Positions 7,619 through 17,310 of a stretch of 64,000 nt of DNA are shown one piece after another; within the stretch, counting starts at the first letter, position 1, and every line of letters begins with the position of its first letter. The stretch is from the NCBI GenBank assembly GCA_050251195.1, contig JBFWNG010000002.1, forward strand, positions 372,001 to 436,000. Direction: 5' to 3'. The DNA comes from JBFWNG01 sp050251195. Lineage in GTDB: Bacteria; Bdellovibrionota_B; Oligoflexia; Oligoflexales; Oligoflexaceae. The position numbers were made by a program, and so were the translations under genes. The notes under the pieces were generated by a model that did not search any database, had not been told where the DNA came from, and saw only the letters and a program-made list of their open reading frames with translations.

Positions 7619-9472
7619 TTATGGCACCTCGCTAGAGACGCCTTCCTTTTCTATGTCGATATGAAAGATTTCTTTGAGTTTGGCTAATTTCTGCTGACCC
7701 GTGTAGCAGACATGGTGATTGTCGATAAGAGTTTTTGCGTTTTCCCACATGGTCGCCTCGCGTTGGTTTTCAGTAACGCAAGATTGTTTAAGGCGCGAAC
7801 AAAGTAGATCTTTGGGATTGCTGCATTTATTGATGACGAGTTCGCAATTGTCCGCGGCCTTTTTCCAACGGATATTGTCGGGCGCGCATGAGCAAAGGTT
7901 TTTGTTACTATCCTTGCAGTAGAAAGTTTTGAGGTTGCTGCACTGTGCCATGATCGTCGTCGTCAGTTTCTTTGCGAGGTCGTCGATGTAGGAAACGCCT
8001 TCTTGGCAAATGTTTGCCACGTCCTTTGCCAATAATTTGGCATCTTCTCCCATCACGGGCGTGAGCGATTCCTCGGTGATCTCGGAGTCGAATTTTTTGT
8101 CTTTTTTAAGATAGTCTCTTATCTCGGAGATTCGGATCATAGAGTTTGCTTTGGAGTAGGGCATGTTCCGAAAGATATCGTCCTCTTCAACCTCGCGATT
8201 CGGATCTTGTGCGGACTTGCCGTCTGTATATTGACCGTTGTCCTTGGTCTCTCCGTCCTTGTCAAAGAATTGGCCTTTGGAAACTTGCCATCCGTTCCAA
8301 TGCAATCCCACGACTTCCAAGTCATGTTTGCCGTCCAAACATTTTTGCGACCGGCGAAACACCGGCGAACCCGAGCTGCCGTACATCGTATCGCAATTGT
8401 GAAGAAGGGTATGGGGATATCGCATTCGCAGAGCCGGGTCTTCTCCAACCTCGATGAGCCGCTGGAGAATCGGGTTGTCAGGATATTTGGCGGGCTTCAC
8501 GTGACAGGCGTACGACATGTCGAAAAACTGTTCGACAAGGTTGAAACCGGCGTCATTGGCTTTGTGATTGGTAAGCGCCATTCTCTTTGTGAGTCCCTCA
8601 GGGTGCCCAACAAGAAAAACGTCTTCATCTTCTTTTGGTGTGTCAATATCTAGCTCCAGAGGTTGGTAGGTCGTCATCTGAGTATTGGCGGGAGCCTTTT
8701 CAAGCTGGAGAACGGCGAAGTCATGTTCTTGGTTTGCAATGAGTACCTTCGCACATTTGATGCGCTCATGCTGCGCAAGGCCCGCTGGCCGATTGTCGCC
8801 GCTGCTTTCGTAGTATCCGAAGTTCAGATATATAGGATAAGTACTGGTGCACGCGCCTTTTTGAAAGGCGATGTCGCCTTCGTAAAACATTTTCTTCCGC
8901 GTTCGCACTCTGATGGCCGCTCCGGTCGTATCGGCGTCCTCTTGAGTGACGAGGATAGTTTGTTTTTGCGTGGTGCCTGCAGCGCCTTCGACGTCTATGA
9001 CTTTTGTTCGAAGGCGGAGGTCATTGACCTCAGTCCTGGGTGAACCCATCGTGCACTTCGTTTTGGCATTTTGGTAGATCCAATCCGGTTCGGGGCCGTC
9101 GCTTAGTTTCTGACCCGCCAGCATGCAATATTCATTTGTAATCGGAGCGAGCACATGTTGATTGGTGATGACGTACAGCGCTCTTGTTGATGGATCGTCA
9201 TCCGTGGCGCTCGGAGCTACAAGGAAGCCTGTGGCGGAACTATTATCGAGTTTCTCCACCTTTACGACAGCATTCATAGAGCTGATGACTTTATCGCGTA
9301 TTCGCTTCTGCTCGTCACTTGTCGTAGGACAGTTCGTGTCATATCCATTGAGAAACTGCTCAACGAGAATGGAATCAGGTGCGTCAATAATGCCCTTCGT
9401 CGCAGATCCCCTTTGCTTGCACGCATTGCTGACGAGGATTAGAAAAAGCAAACCCCAGGTTTTTTTTCGCAT
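7619..9472 (-). CDS. Trypsin-like serine peptidase, lipoprotein
   Basis: The frame extends to 9547, but the ATG at 9472 begins a clear lipoprotein signal peptide (MRKKTWGLLFLILVSNAC), so I start there: 617 residues with C18 lipidated. A trypsin/V8-type catalytic domain spans about residues 65-420. Its likely triad is H106 in VITNQHVL, D251 in NQEHDFAVLQL and S367 in YGSSGSPVF. Two acidic insertions separate the motifs. The last 150 residues are cysteine-rich and may form a disulfide-bonded module (CKDSNKNLCSC). The product is expected at the cell envelope facing the periplasm or outside. Substrate unknown. Confidence 0.9.
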   Translation of the reverse strand: MRKKTWGLLFLILVSNACKQRGSATKGIIDAPDSILVEQFLNGYDTNCPTTSDEQKRIRDKVISSMNAVVKVEKLDNSSATGFLVAPSATDDDPSTRALYVITNQHVLAPITNEYCMLAGQKLSDGPEPDWIYQNAKTKCTMGSPRTEVNDLRLRTKVIDVEGAAGTTQKQTILVTQEDADTTGAAIRVRTRKKMFYEGDIAFQKGACTSTYPIYLNFGYYESSGDNRPAGLAQHERIKCAKVLIANQEHDFAVLQLEKAPANTQMTTYQPLELDIDTPKEDEDVFLVGHPEGLTKRMALTNHKANDAGFNLVEQFFDMSYACHVKPAKYPDNPILQRLIEVGEDPALRMRYPHTLLHNCDTMYGSSGSPVFRRSQKCLDGKHDLEVVGLHWNGWQVSKGQFFDKDGETKDNGQYTDGKSAQDPNREVEEDDIFRNMPYSKANSMIRISEIRDYLKKDKKFDSEITEESLTPVMGEDAKLLAKDVANICQEGVSYIDDLAKKLTTTIMAQCSNLKTFYCKDSNKNLCSCAPDNIRWKKAADNCELVINKCSNPKDLLCSRLKQSCVTENQREATMWENAKTLIDNHHVCYTGQQKLAKLKEIFHIDIEKEGVSSEVP

Positions 9473-9757
9473 ATGGAAACCGTCGTAAAACATTTGCTTC
9501 TTTATCGGACGGTAAGAGGAAACATTAAATCGCAATAAAAACAGCATGTAATCATGGTTCCGACGCGAAGGCGCCTGAAACGGTTTCTGAGGAATATAAC
9601 TGCGGGGGTATTTTGTTGTAACTATTCGATATTATCTATTTATTTAGTGTTTATTGGGGAGCGTCGCTGACGCTAGACGAGTTTCGCGCCAGCACCTATT
9701 TACATTCTTTGTGTCAGTCGCTATGTTGCTGACCGGCAATTCTAAGAAAGGCACAAT

Positions 9758-11146
9758 ATGCGGTTTTTGAGCGTTTGGTCGGTTATTCTCAGCGTGTTTC
9801 TCGTTTCGTGCGGGAACAATACTTCTTCTCGACTCCTCGACGAGCGTCATCGTTGTTCGGAAGCGGTGGATATCTTGGACCGGATCCGCTGTACCCCAGG
9901 AGTAGAAGGAGTCGTTGAATCTGCGACTGCACCGACGGGTTATCGGGAATTCACCATTCAATTTCTTCAACCCATGGACCATTTTAATCCTCAGAGCGCT
10001 ACTTTCAAACAAAGACTCATACTCACGCACCGCGACGAGAGCCTTCCGATGGTATTGTTTGCCACCGGATACGGACTTCCCAATAGCATGCCGCTGTCCG
10101 AAATTGCGAAGACCTTTGGCTTGAATCAGCTTTCGGTTGAACACCGATACTTCAAAGGCTCGATTCCCGCCAATGCAGATTGGACGAAACTAAACATTGA
10201 GCAATCGGCAAACGATTTTCATCGCGTAACCGAGGCGTTCAAAAGCATATACAGCGATCACTGGGTCAATACGGGACATAGTAAGGGTGGCATGACCTCT
10301 GTTTTCCATCGTCGTTTCTTTCCTGACGATCTGGACGGAACGCTAGCCTATGTTGCTCCAATCTCATTTGACCTGTTTGACACGAGATATCCTGCGTTCA
10401 TTGGCCAGGTCGGCGGCGTGCCTTATGCTGCGTGCCGAGCGGAAATAAAGGAATTTCAGAAAACGATGCTTGAGCGTCGTCGGACTCTCTCAACAAAGAT
10501 CCACGGCGCGTTCACAAAAGTGGGGGGGAGTGACCAGGCTCTTGAAGGTATCGTTCTCGATCTTCCATTTCTTTTCTGGCAGTATAATCGGCCCCAGCTA
10601 TGCGCCTCAATTCCAGCAAAGGCTGCTTCCGATGAGGCAATACTAGCGTTCTTGAATGTAGTGGCGCCGCCATTGTCATACGAAGACCGCGTACTTGCTA
10701 ATTACGGGCCCTACTTTTATCAGGTTGCGAATCAACTGGGGGCGCCTGGATACGAAACGGCTCATTTGGCCGGATTGCTGAAGTATCCCGAGCTGCAAGA
10801 TATCCACACTTATTTGCCTGAGGGATCTGACGAAGCTATATATGATCCGTCCGCTATGCCTGACGTGGACGGATGGGTGAAGAACGACGCTCGTTCCATT
10901 ATGTTCGTCTATGGCGAGTTTGATCCGTGGACCGCCGGTAAATTCACCGTCGTGGCGGATTCTCCGAACGCGATTTTCATTGCTCCGCAGGATAACCACT
11001 TGGCAACGCTTGCCAGTCTCAGCTCGCAGGATAAGACTGCCGCTTTAACTTCTCTACGGTTGTGGTTTGGATTGCCTTTCAGACCAGATTTTGCCGATCA
11101 GATCAAGGAAGTTGAGATTCCTCGGGAGTGGGGACTTAGACCTTGA
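9758..11146 (+). CDS. S37-family (PS-10-like) aminopeptidase lipoprotein
   Basis: This 462-residue protein has a signal peptide with the lipobox LVSC at C18. It is followed by an alpha/beta-hydrolase-type peptidase of the S37 family, known from Streptomyces secreted tripeptidyl aminopeptidase. Family segments visible include the mature start with FLQPMDHFNP, SVEHRYF, the nucleophile S175 in TGHSKGGMTSVF, and VYGEFDPWTAG with the late Asp; the catalytic His is probably in DNHLA. AAAGG lies upstream of the ATG. The next gene starts within its stop codon (TTGA). Such enzymes release short peptides outside the cytoplasm, consistent with protein scavenging. Confidence 0.9.
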   Translation: MRFLSVWSVILSVFLVSCGNNTSSRLLDERHRCSEAVDILDRIRCTPGVEGVVESATAPTGYREFTIQFLQPMDHFNPQSATFKQRLILTHRDESLPMVLFATGYGLPNSMPLSEIAKTFGLNQLSVEHRYFKGSIPANADWTKLNIEQSANDFHRVTEAFKSIYSDHWVNTGHSKGGMTSVFHRRFFPDDLDGTLAYVAPISFDLFDTRYPAFIGQVGGVPYAACRAEIKEFQKTMLERRRTLSTKIHGAFTKVGGSDQALEGIVLDLPFLFWQYNRPQLCASIPAKAASDEAILAFLNVVAPPLSYEDRVLANYGPYFYQVANQLGAPGYETAHLAGLLKYPELQDIHTYLPEGSDEAIYDPSAMPDVDGWVKNDARSIMFVYGEFDPWTAGKFTVVADSPNAIFIAPQDNHLATLASLSSQDKTAALTSLRLWFGLPFRPDFADQIKEVEIPREWGLRP

Positions 11147-12441
11147 GGACATGGACAATCTCTCGCCAGGGAGAGAAGCGCTTGAGCAGCGGTCATCCCT
11201 GGGTTTTTTCTAATGAACTAACGCACAGTCCGAAGCAAACAGAGCTGGGCGAACTCATTGCCCTGCAAAACCAGGGTGGAGCAACGCTCGCCTTTGGTTA
11301 TGGCAATCCTAGATCTCTTATTGCTTTTCGGGTACTCGGTCGCGATGTTCCGCCTAATGTTAACGAATTCGTCAAACAAAGACTGCTCAATGCCGTAGAG
11401 CGCCGTAAGAATCTCGGCGTTGCTCGGTTTAGCTACCGGCTTTGCTTTTCCGAGGCAGACGCATTACCGGGATTGGTTATCGATCGCTTTGTTTCCGCAG
11501 ATGGCAGTGGGCAAATACTTGCTGTTCAAATTCTTACTGCCGGAATGGAGAGCATTGTCCGAGGCTATGAGAATATTTGGAGAGATTTTGTCGATCAGGC
11601 TTTTAAGGACGGTTTGTTCGAGTTCGACTGGAGCAAAACCGCGATCGTCCTACACCGAAATTCTAAATCGCGGCTTCTCGAAGGTCTCGAACAAATTTCT
11701 TCTGAAGCGCAGAATTGGAACATGAGTTGCGATCCAGGTTCGATCGACATTGCGATCGAAAGCGCTCAAAATTACGAAGCATCTATGAAGATGAGAACCA
11801 ATCTAATCGGCGGCCAGAAAACCGGATACTTCCTCGATCAGGCCGCGAATATACGAACTCTTATCCAACAACTAAGGCGGATGGAGTTTTCGCAAGTGCG
11901 GGTTCTCGACATGTTTTGTTATGTGGGTCAATGGGGTTCGCAAATAGCTCATTACTTCCAGGGTCGTGGTATCCAATCGACGGTAACCGCAGTCGATGCG
12001 TCGCAAGACGCATTGGATTTCGCTCGCCATAACATTACTGCCAACGGCGGCCTCGCTGATATCCGAAGACAGGACATTCTTAAAGATGGCGACAGCATTG
12101 ACTTGAATTCCTATGACATCGTTATTTGTGATCCGCCTGCGCTTATCAAAGCCAAAAAGGATCACCAACAAGGTATTAAGGCTTATACGAAAGTAAACGC
12201 GAAGGCGTTAGCCTTTCTCAAGGAAGGCGGAATCTTCATTTCCACGTCGTGTTCGCAGCATCTGTCCGATGAGGACCTCTTGGGCGTACTCGCACACGCA
12301 GCGAATCGGGCGGCGAAACCGATGATATGGTTTGCCAAAGGTTTGCAGTCACCCGATCATCCGGTTTTGCACAGCTTCCCTCAAGGCACCTACCTTAAGG
12401 GTTGGTTGGGGGTACAGAGCGGCCTTTCAGGTATGAGTTGA
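11143..12441 (+). CDS. rlmI: 23S rRNA m5C methyltransferase, RlmI-like
   Basis: This 432-residue class I SAM methyltransferase has an N-terminal PUA domain (GEKRLSSGHPWVFSNEL), the middle domain and a Rossmann domain. The SAM-binding loop is VLDMFCYVGQWG, the acidic motif is VDASQDALDFAR, the catalytic-site motif is VICDPPAL, and the nucleophile region is STSCSQH. Known homologues methylate C1962 of 23S rRNA. Translation starts at a TTG that overlaps the TGA of the S37 peptidase gene, so the two are coupled although functionally unrelated. Members of the family differ in exact target base, so the symbol is by similarity. Confidence 0.9.
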   Translation: MRTWTISRQGEKRLSSGHPWVFSNELTHSPKQTELGELIALQNQGGATLAFGYGNPRSLIAFRVLGRDVPPNVNEFVKQRLLNAVERRKNLGVARFSYRLCFSEADALPGLVIDRFVSADGSGQILAVQILTAGMESIVRGYENIWRDFVDQAFKDGLFEFDWSKTAIVLHRNSKSRLLEGLEQISSEAQNWNMSCDPGSIDIAIESAQNYEASMKMRTNLIGGQKTGYFLDQAANIRTLIQQLRRMEFSQVRVLDMFCYVGQWGSQIAHYFQGRGIQSTVTAVDASQDALDFARHNITANGGLADIRRQDILKDGDSIDLNSYDIVICDPPALIKAKKDHQQGIKAYTKVNAKALAFLKEGGIFISTSCSQHLSDEDLLGVLAHAANRAAKPMIWFAKGLQSPDHPVLHSFPQGTYLKGWLGVQSGLSGMS

Positions 12442-12508
12442 CTATAGTCTAAGTTGTGTTGAAGCCGTGGAACTGGGATGCTACTATCTCCTAAACCTCG
12501 GAGGCAAT

Positions 12509-14479
12509 ATGTCCAAAAAGCCCGTCATGGCAGCGTTTTTGTTGTTAACCACGCCCCTCGTCGCTCAAAAGAAGAGTTCCGCGATACCGGATAGACGTGA
12601 ATTTCCCGTTAATCCTGCGATTAGCCCCTGCGACAACTTCTACGAGTACGCCTGTTCAAAAGTAAACGACTCGTTCGAACTACCTGCCGATCGGAGTCGA
12701 CATAATTTCGCGTTTGGCGATTCTTTCGAAAGGATCCTGGAATACAAAAAGAAGTACTTTGCGAGTCTCGCGGAAGCAAAGACGCAAAACGACGTAGAAA
12801 AGGAACTTAAGGATGTTTACGTAGCATGTATGGACAAGGGCTCTCGAACTTTGGAGGAACGGGATCTCGTGAGCGCCGCAATCCGAGAGGTGGCACAGAT
12901 TAAGGACCTTCAGGGTTTCAAAGATTTGCTTTCTTCTAAAATGATGGTGGGGGAACCTAGCTTTTTAGGATTTGGCAGATTGGCAAATCAGGACAAACCT
13001 GAAATGAACGATCTTTATATCGATACGGATCTCATGAGCCTGCCCGAAAAATCGTATTACGATAACACAGCAATACTTACAGATCTTGAGAATTTGTATG
13101 CTGAATTCTTCCAGAGCCTTGGATTGTTGAATCCGGGAGAGCGGGCACGAAAGGTTCTCGTATTTGAGAAGGCCTTGGCGGAAATATATCCGACCCCGCT
13201 CGAGTTCAGGCAACTCATGGCAACGCGAACAGGCATTACCAAAGAAGATTTGCTGACCAAATTTCCAGAACTCAATCTCGGCTCTTTGCTGGTGCAGGTG
13301 CCGCCTCATACCCACATCAGAGACTTCATTCCAAAAACTATGGAATACCTCAATGAACGTATGAAACGGGAGCCTCTCGATACGCTGAAGGATATTTATC
13401 TGCTTACCGCCCTTTCTCCATACATGGATGACGCTTATCAGAGTTTTTGGCAAAAAAGGTTTGACCTGCAGCATAAGTACCTAGGAGGGCCGGAGAAGAG
13501 ACCACCTAGGCAAGAAGAATGCACCCGTATGATCATGAGCGATTTTACAATGGAACTTGATTCGCTCCTCCTTCCCAAAATGTTCCCTAACTTTCCTGCG
13601 GAAAAGTTTGTGGCGATGGCGGAAAAAGTCAGGGGCTCAATATTGGCTTCTCTACAGGAAAACGAATGGCTGACGCCAGACGCAAAAGCCGAGGCCATCC
13701 GAAAAACTAAGTCGGCGAAACTTCAATTGGTCAAGCCACTGACGGATGAGGAATGGAATTTCAATCCCAAGGCTGACTATTCGCCTAAGGCGGCAATTGC
13801 GAACGCCAAGCTCCTCTCCAAAGTCCAGATAGAAAAAGTTTTGAACGAGTTTAAAGGTCCCGTTAGTAAGGACCGCTGGGGCATGGGGCCACTGACTATC
13901 AACGCTTATTACCATCCGTCGTACAATAAATTCGTGTTACCGGTGGGAATTTTGCAATATCCTTTCTACGATCCTAATTTGCCCGAGGAAATCAATCTAG
14001 CGGCAATCGGATCGGTCATCGGCCATGAATTGGGCCACGGAATCGACGACAAAGGATCTAAATTCGATGCGTCCGGGCAGCTCAAGACATGGATGAGTGA
14101 CAAAGATCTCGAAGCATTTAAAACGCGGTCTTCCTCTCTTGTGCAGCAATTTAACAAGATTGGGCACAACGGCGAGCTTACGTTGGGAGAGAATATCGGA
14201 GACCTTGTGGGACTTACCGCATCGTATCGCGCTGCCTTCAAAGGCAAAAAATACGACAAAGAGATGACGAAAAAGTTCTTCCTGCAATACGCTCGTTCGT
14301 GGTGCGAAGTGCAGCGGCCAACGGCGGCTGAAAGAAGGCTCAAAACCGATCCGCACTCTCTTGGCTACGCGCGGGTCAATGAGCAGGTGAAGCATCAGCC
14401 TGATTTCGCCAAAGCCTATAGTTGCAAGGAAGGCGACAAGCTTGTTCTTCCAGCTAAAGAAGTTGTTAAGATCTGGTAG
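12509..14479 (+). CDS. M13-family zinc metallopeptidase (PepO/neprilysin-like)
   Basis: The start is the ATG at 12509 with GGAGG at 12500-12504, although the frame opens at 12467. The 656-residue product has a probable N-terminal signal segment without a clear lipobox. The M13_N domain begins with the characteristic ISPCDNFYEYACSK. The C-terminal catalytic domain has the substrate motif NAYYHPSYN, zinc ligands H506 and H510 in HELGHGID, E507 as general base, and E561 as third ligand in GENIGDLVGL. These endopeptidases cleave peptides up to about 40 residues. It is probably periplasmic or secreted. It converges on the reductase gene with a 3-nt gap. Confidence 0.93.
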   Translation: MSKKPVMAAFLLLTTPLVAQKKSSAIPDRREFPVNPAISPCDNFYEYACSKVNDSFELPADRSRHNFAFGDSFERILEYKKKYFASLAEAKTQNDVEKELKDVYVACMDKGSRTLEERDLVSAAIREVAQIKDLQGFKDLLSSKMMVGEPSFLGFGRLANQDKPEMNDLYIDTDLMSLPEKSYYDNTAILTDLENLYAEFFQSLGLLNPGERARKVLVFEKALAEIYPTPLEFRQLMATRTGITKEDLLTKFPELNLGSLLVQVPPHTHIRDFIPKTMEYLNERMKREPLDTLKDIYLLTALSPYMDDAYQSFWQKRFDLQHKYLGGPEKRPPRQEECTRMIMSDFTMELDSLLLPKMFPNFPAEKFVAMAEKVRGSILASLQENEWLTPDAKAEAIRKTKSAKLQLVKPLTDEEWNFNPKADYSPKAAIANAKLLSKVQIEKVLNEFKGPVSKDRWGMGPLTINAYYHPSYNKFVLPVGILQYPFYDPNLPEEINLAAIGSVIGHELGHGIDDKGSKFDASGQLKTWMSDKDLEAFKTRSSSLVQQFNKIGHNGELTLGENIGDLVGLTASYRAAFKGKKYDKEMTKKFFLQYARSWCEVQRPTAAERRLKTDPHSLGYARVNEQVKHQPDFAKAYSCKEGDKLVLPAKEVVKIW

Positions 14480-14482
14480 GTT

Positions 14483-15346
14483 TCAGGAGAGACCTGCCAT
14501 CAGCTCTATCGTTTTTACATCTTCGTCGGGGAGCGCAAACTCAAGAGCTACGAGATCCTCCCTCATATGTTGCGCGTTGGTAGTACCCGTGAGCGGTAGC
14601 ATGCCTACCTGAATGGCGAACCGAAAGATGATTTGCGCGGGTGTGCGTTCCGTTCGGCGGACGATTTCCGCGAATTCAGGGGTCTTGAGGACCTGAAGGT
14701 TATGAGACGATAAGAGCGAAAAACCTTGATAAACAATATTGTGTTCTTTGCAAAGTTTCCTTATTTCGAAATCCCAGCCAATCCGTGCGAAACATCGATT
14801 CTGCACAAACGCAGGTTTCACTCGGGCGGAATGCAATAAATCCTGCAAATGAGAAAGCTGCACATTGCTTATTCCAATGAGTTTGGTTTTGCCCGAGTCC
14901 GCAAGCGATTCCATGGCTCGCCAAACCTCCCAGTCGTGATCGCTCAGCTTAGTGGGAGCACTCGGGCCGTGCAAAACGTAGGAATCCAGATAATCCGTTC
15001 CCAAATGCTCAAGAGAGCTGGAAAAAGATTGTTGTACCTGGGTTGTCGCATTGGCTTCAGGATCAAAGGGCAACCTGTTGTCCTGGCCACCCAGTGACGT
15101 AAATTTCGTTTGAAGGAAAAGATCCTTTCGCGTGATCGGCGTCGACGCGTAAATTTGTTGAAGCGCCCTGCCCACGCCTGCTTCAAAGTAGTGTTTGCGT
15201 TGATTGGCGGTGTCGATACCTCGAAACCCGGCTCGGATTGCGTCTTCGACGCAGCGAGTGGTGTCATCTTCCTTCCACGCGGTGCCATAGAGAAAATGAG
15301 GGACGTCGTTTTTTCCAATTTTAAAGTGGCGTTGCAATTGCGTCAT
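14483..15346 (-). CDS. Aldo/keto reductase
   Basis: The start is the ATG at 15346, preceded by AGGAGGACTCAGT; the longer frame to 15400 lacks a site. The 287-residue protein is an NAD(P)H-dependent TIM-barrel oxidoreductase. The catalytic residues are visible in order: Asp in GFRGIDTANQRKHY, Tyr at the end of that motif, Lys in LFLQTKFTS, and His in DSYVLHGP. The spacing between Asp and Tyr is that of the DTANQRKHY subgroup rather than the classical DTAxxY. The cofactor-binding C-terminus is present (PLTGTTNAQHM). The physiological substrate cannot be read. Confidence 0.9.
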   Translation of the reverse strand: MTQLQRHFKIGKNDVPHFLYGTAWKEDDTTRCVEDAIRAGFRGIDTANQRKHYFEAGVGRALQQIYASTPITRKDLFLQTKFTSLGGQDNRLPFDPEANATTQVQQSFSSSLEHLGTDYLDSYVLHGPSAPTKLSDHDWEVWRAMESLADSGKTKLIGISNVQLSHLQDLLHSARVKPAFVQNRCFARIGWDFEIRKLCKEHNIVYQGFSLLSSHNLQVLKTPEFAEIVRRTERTPAQIIFRFAIQVGMLPLTGTTNAQHMREDLVALEFALPDEDVKTIELMAGLS

Positions 15347-15478
15347 ACTGAGTCCTCCTGAAGGACTCGAGACTATAGCTATAGTTTCTTTGACTGGCAA
15401 CCCCTAAGCCTTCGGGCTGGGAGAAGAGCCGAGTTTGTGATAATATTTGCGGTTGTACTTTGAGTTTTGAGAGTATTC

Positions 15479-17296
15479 ATGTCCAATCTGTTCCAGCTTT
15501 TATCGGCCACAAAATCATATGGTTCCAAACGGTTATTTGCCGATGCCGGATTTGCCGTCAACGAAGGGGAGCATGTTGGCGTGATCGGCCCCAACGGAGC
15601 CGGCAAGACAACTTTGTTCCGGGTTGTTTCAGGGCAAGAAGGCCTTGATACGGGGCAAGTCATAAAAGCGAGAAATCTTCAAGTTGGCTATCTCGAACAG
15701 CATGACAACTGGTTGGCGACGGATACGGTCGAAGATTTCGTTTCGCGAGACAGCAAGATCCCCGTATGGGAACTCAAATCGATCGGTAAGAGAGAATTAA
15801 TGCTGCCTGACGCATACTTTAGCAAGCCTATTGCGTCTCTCAGCGGCGGCTATCGCATGCGTTGCAAGCTATTGTGGTTGCTTGGACAACAACCGACGAT
15901 ACTTCTGCTGGACGAACCAACGAACTATCTAGACCTTGAAACAACCTTGGTGTTGGAAAGGTTTTTACAAGAATATAGGGGGGCATTTCTCCTCATATCT
16001 CACGACAGGGAGTTCTTGAGGCGCACAACCGATCATATTGTGGAAGTGGAGTCTGGAGAAATTACCAAGTACAACGGGAACATCGACGACTATTTCGAGC
16101 AAAAAGACCTACTGCGGACGCAGCTTCAGGCCAGAGCTTTATCGGCGCAGCAAAAGCGACAAGAGGTTTTAGACTTTGTGGCCCGATTTGGCGCCAAAGC
16201 TACCAAGGCGCGTCAAGCACAGTCGCGACTCAAGGCTCTAGCGAAAATGGAAACCATCGAGGTGAAGCCATTGCCAGTGTCCGCAGTTATCAAGATCCCA
16301 ACGCCGCCGAAGACGGGGAAGCTTATAGCTGATTTTTCTGATGTTACCCTTGGTTATGGCGAACGTGTGATCTTGAGTGACGTCAATTTCCGTTTGGAAT
16401 CGGGAAATCACATTGCTGTCGTGGGGTTGAACGGCGCGGGTAAGTCAACCTTTCTGAAGGCGTTGGCCCAAAGGTTGGAGCCAATGCAGGGCAAGGTGGA
16501 TTACGGTCCCTCCGTGACTGTAGGTTACTTCGCCCAGCACGTTTCCGAAAGCTTGGACCCCGCTGACACCGTCATTGATCAAATCAAGAAAAATGCTCAT
16601 CCGGACGTCACCAGGCAGGAGGCGCTGAATTTGGCGGGTGCCCTTCTTTTTAGCGGCGACGATATGACTAAGAAAGTATCGATGTTGTCGGGCGGAGAGC
16701 GATCGCGCGTCGCCCTTGGAAAGATCCTGCTGCAGAAGAACCCTCTTCTAGTTCTGGACGAGCCGACAAACCACCTCGATTTTCAAACTGTGGAGTCACT
16801 CACTCAGGCGTTGGTTGGCTACCCGGGAACTATCGTTGTTGTCAGTCACGATCGAGGGTTCATTCGTCGAGTAGGCAAGAATATTCTCGAAGTCAACAGC
16901 GGAAAGGTCCGCCGATACCTAGGAACCTACGACGAATACGTTTGGAGTCTCCAAAAGGGAGACTTCGCCGATCAAACCCCTGAGCCGCAGTCCATAGTCT
17001 CTACAAAGGCTGACGCCGCCGCGCCGCAGTCAGCCAGGCATCTCGATAGGGAACAAACGAAAGCGTTGCAACGAGATTTGCGGAAATGTACAAAAACTCT
17101 GGAGGATCTGGACAAAGAACTTCAGAACCTTCAGACGAAGCTATCCGTCTTAAACGACGAAATCACTCAGCAGGCCTCGTCGCGGGAAGGAATCTTTGAC
17201 GAACTTGCGGACGTTCAACGCCGCATCGAAACGGCAGAAGCTCAATGGCTTGAGACGAGTGAACTTAAAGAGAGCCTCGAAAAGCAATTAACCTAG
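15479..17296 (+). CDS. ABC-F family ATPase (Uup/YheS type)
   Basis: Starting at the ATG at 15479 (a TTG four codons earlier is possible), the 605-residue protein has two ABC domains and no membrane segments. The first has Walker A GPNGAGKTT, signature LSGGYRMR and Walker B LLLDEPTNYLDL. The second has GLNGAGKST, LSGGERSR and LVLDEPTNHLDF. A linker of about 80 residues (with KQRQEVLDFVARFG-type helix) joins them, and the last 90 residues form a coiled coil, as in Uup. ABC-F proteins act on the ribosome or on translation and recombination intermediates. Which subfamily applies needs a tree. Confidence 0.92.
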   Translation: MSNLFQLLSATKSYGSKRLFADAGFAVNEGEHVGVIGPNGAGKTTLFRVVSGQEGLDTGQVIKARNLQVGYLEQHDNWLATDTVEDFVSRDSKIPVWELKSIGKRELMLPDAYFSKPIASLSGGYRMRCKLLWLLGQQPTILLLDEPTNYLDLETTLVLERFLQEYRGAFLLISHDREFLRRTTDHIVEVESGEITKYNGNIDDYFEQKDLLRTQLQARALSAQQKRQEVLDFVARFGAKATKARQAQSRLKALAKMETIEVKPLPVSAVIKIPTPPKTGKLIADFSDVTLGYGERVILSDVNFRLESGNHIAVVGLNGAGKSTFLKALAQRLEPMQGKVDYGPSVTVGYFAQHVSESLDPADTVIDQIKKNAHPDVTRQEALNLAGALLFSGDDMTKKVSMLSGGERSRVALGKILLQKNPLLVLDEPTNHLDFQTVESLTQALVGYPGTIVVVSHDRGFIRRVGKNILEVNSGKVRRYLGTYDEYVWSLQKGDFADQTPEPQSIVSTKADAAAPQSARHLDREQTKALQRDLRKCTKTLEDLDKELQNLQTKLSVLNDEITQQASSREGIFDELADVQRRIETAEAQWLETSELKESLEKQLT

Positions 17297-17310
17297 GAAT
17301 TTCTATTCCT
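17295..17310. terminator. Short hairpin shared by two convergent stop codons
   Basis: AGGAAT at 17295-17300 and ATTCCT at 17305-17310 form a 6-bp stem. It contains the stop codons of both the ABC-F gene and typA, which are only 6 nt apart. No strong T run follows on either strand, so termination activity is a guess. Confidence 0.3.
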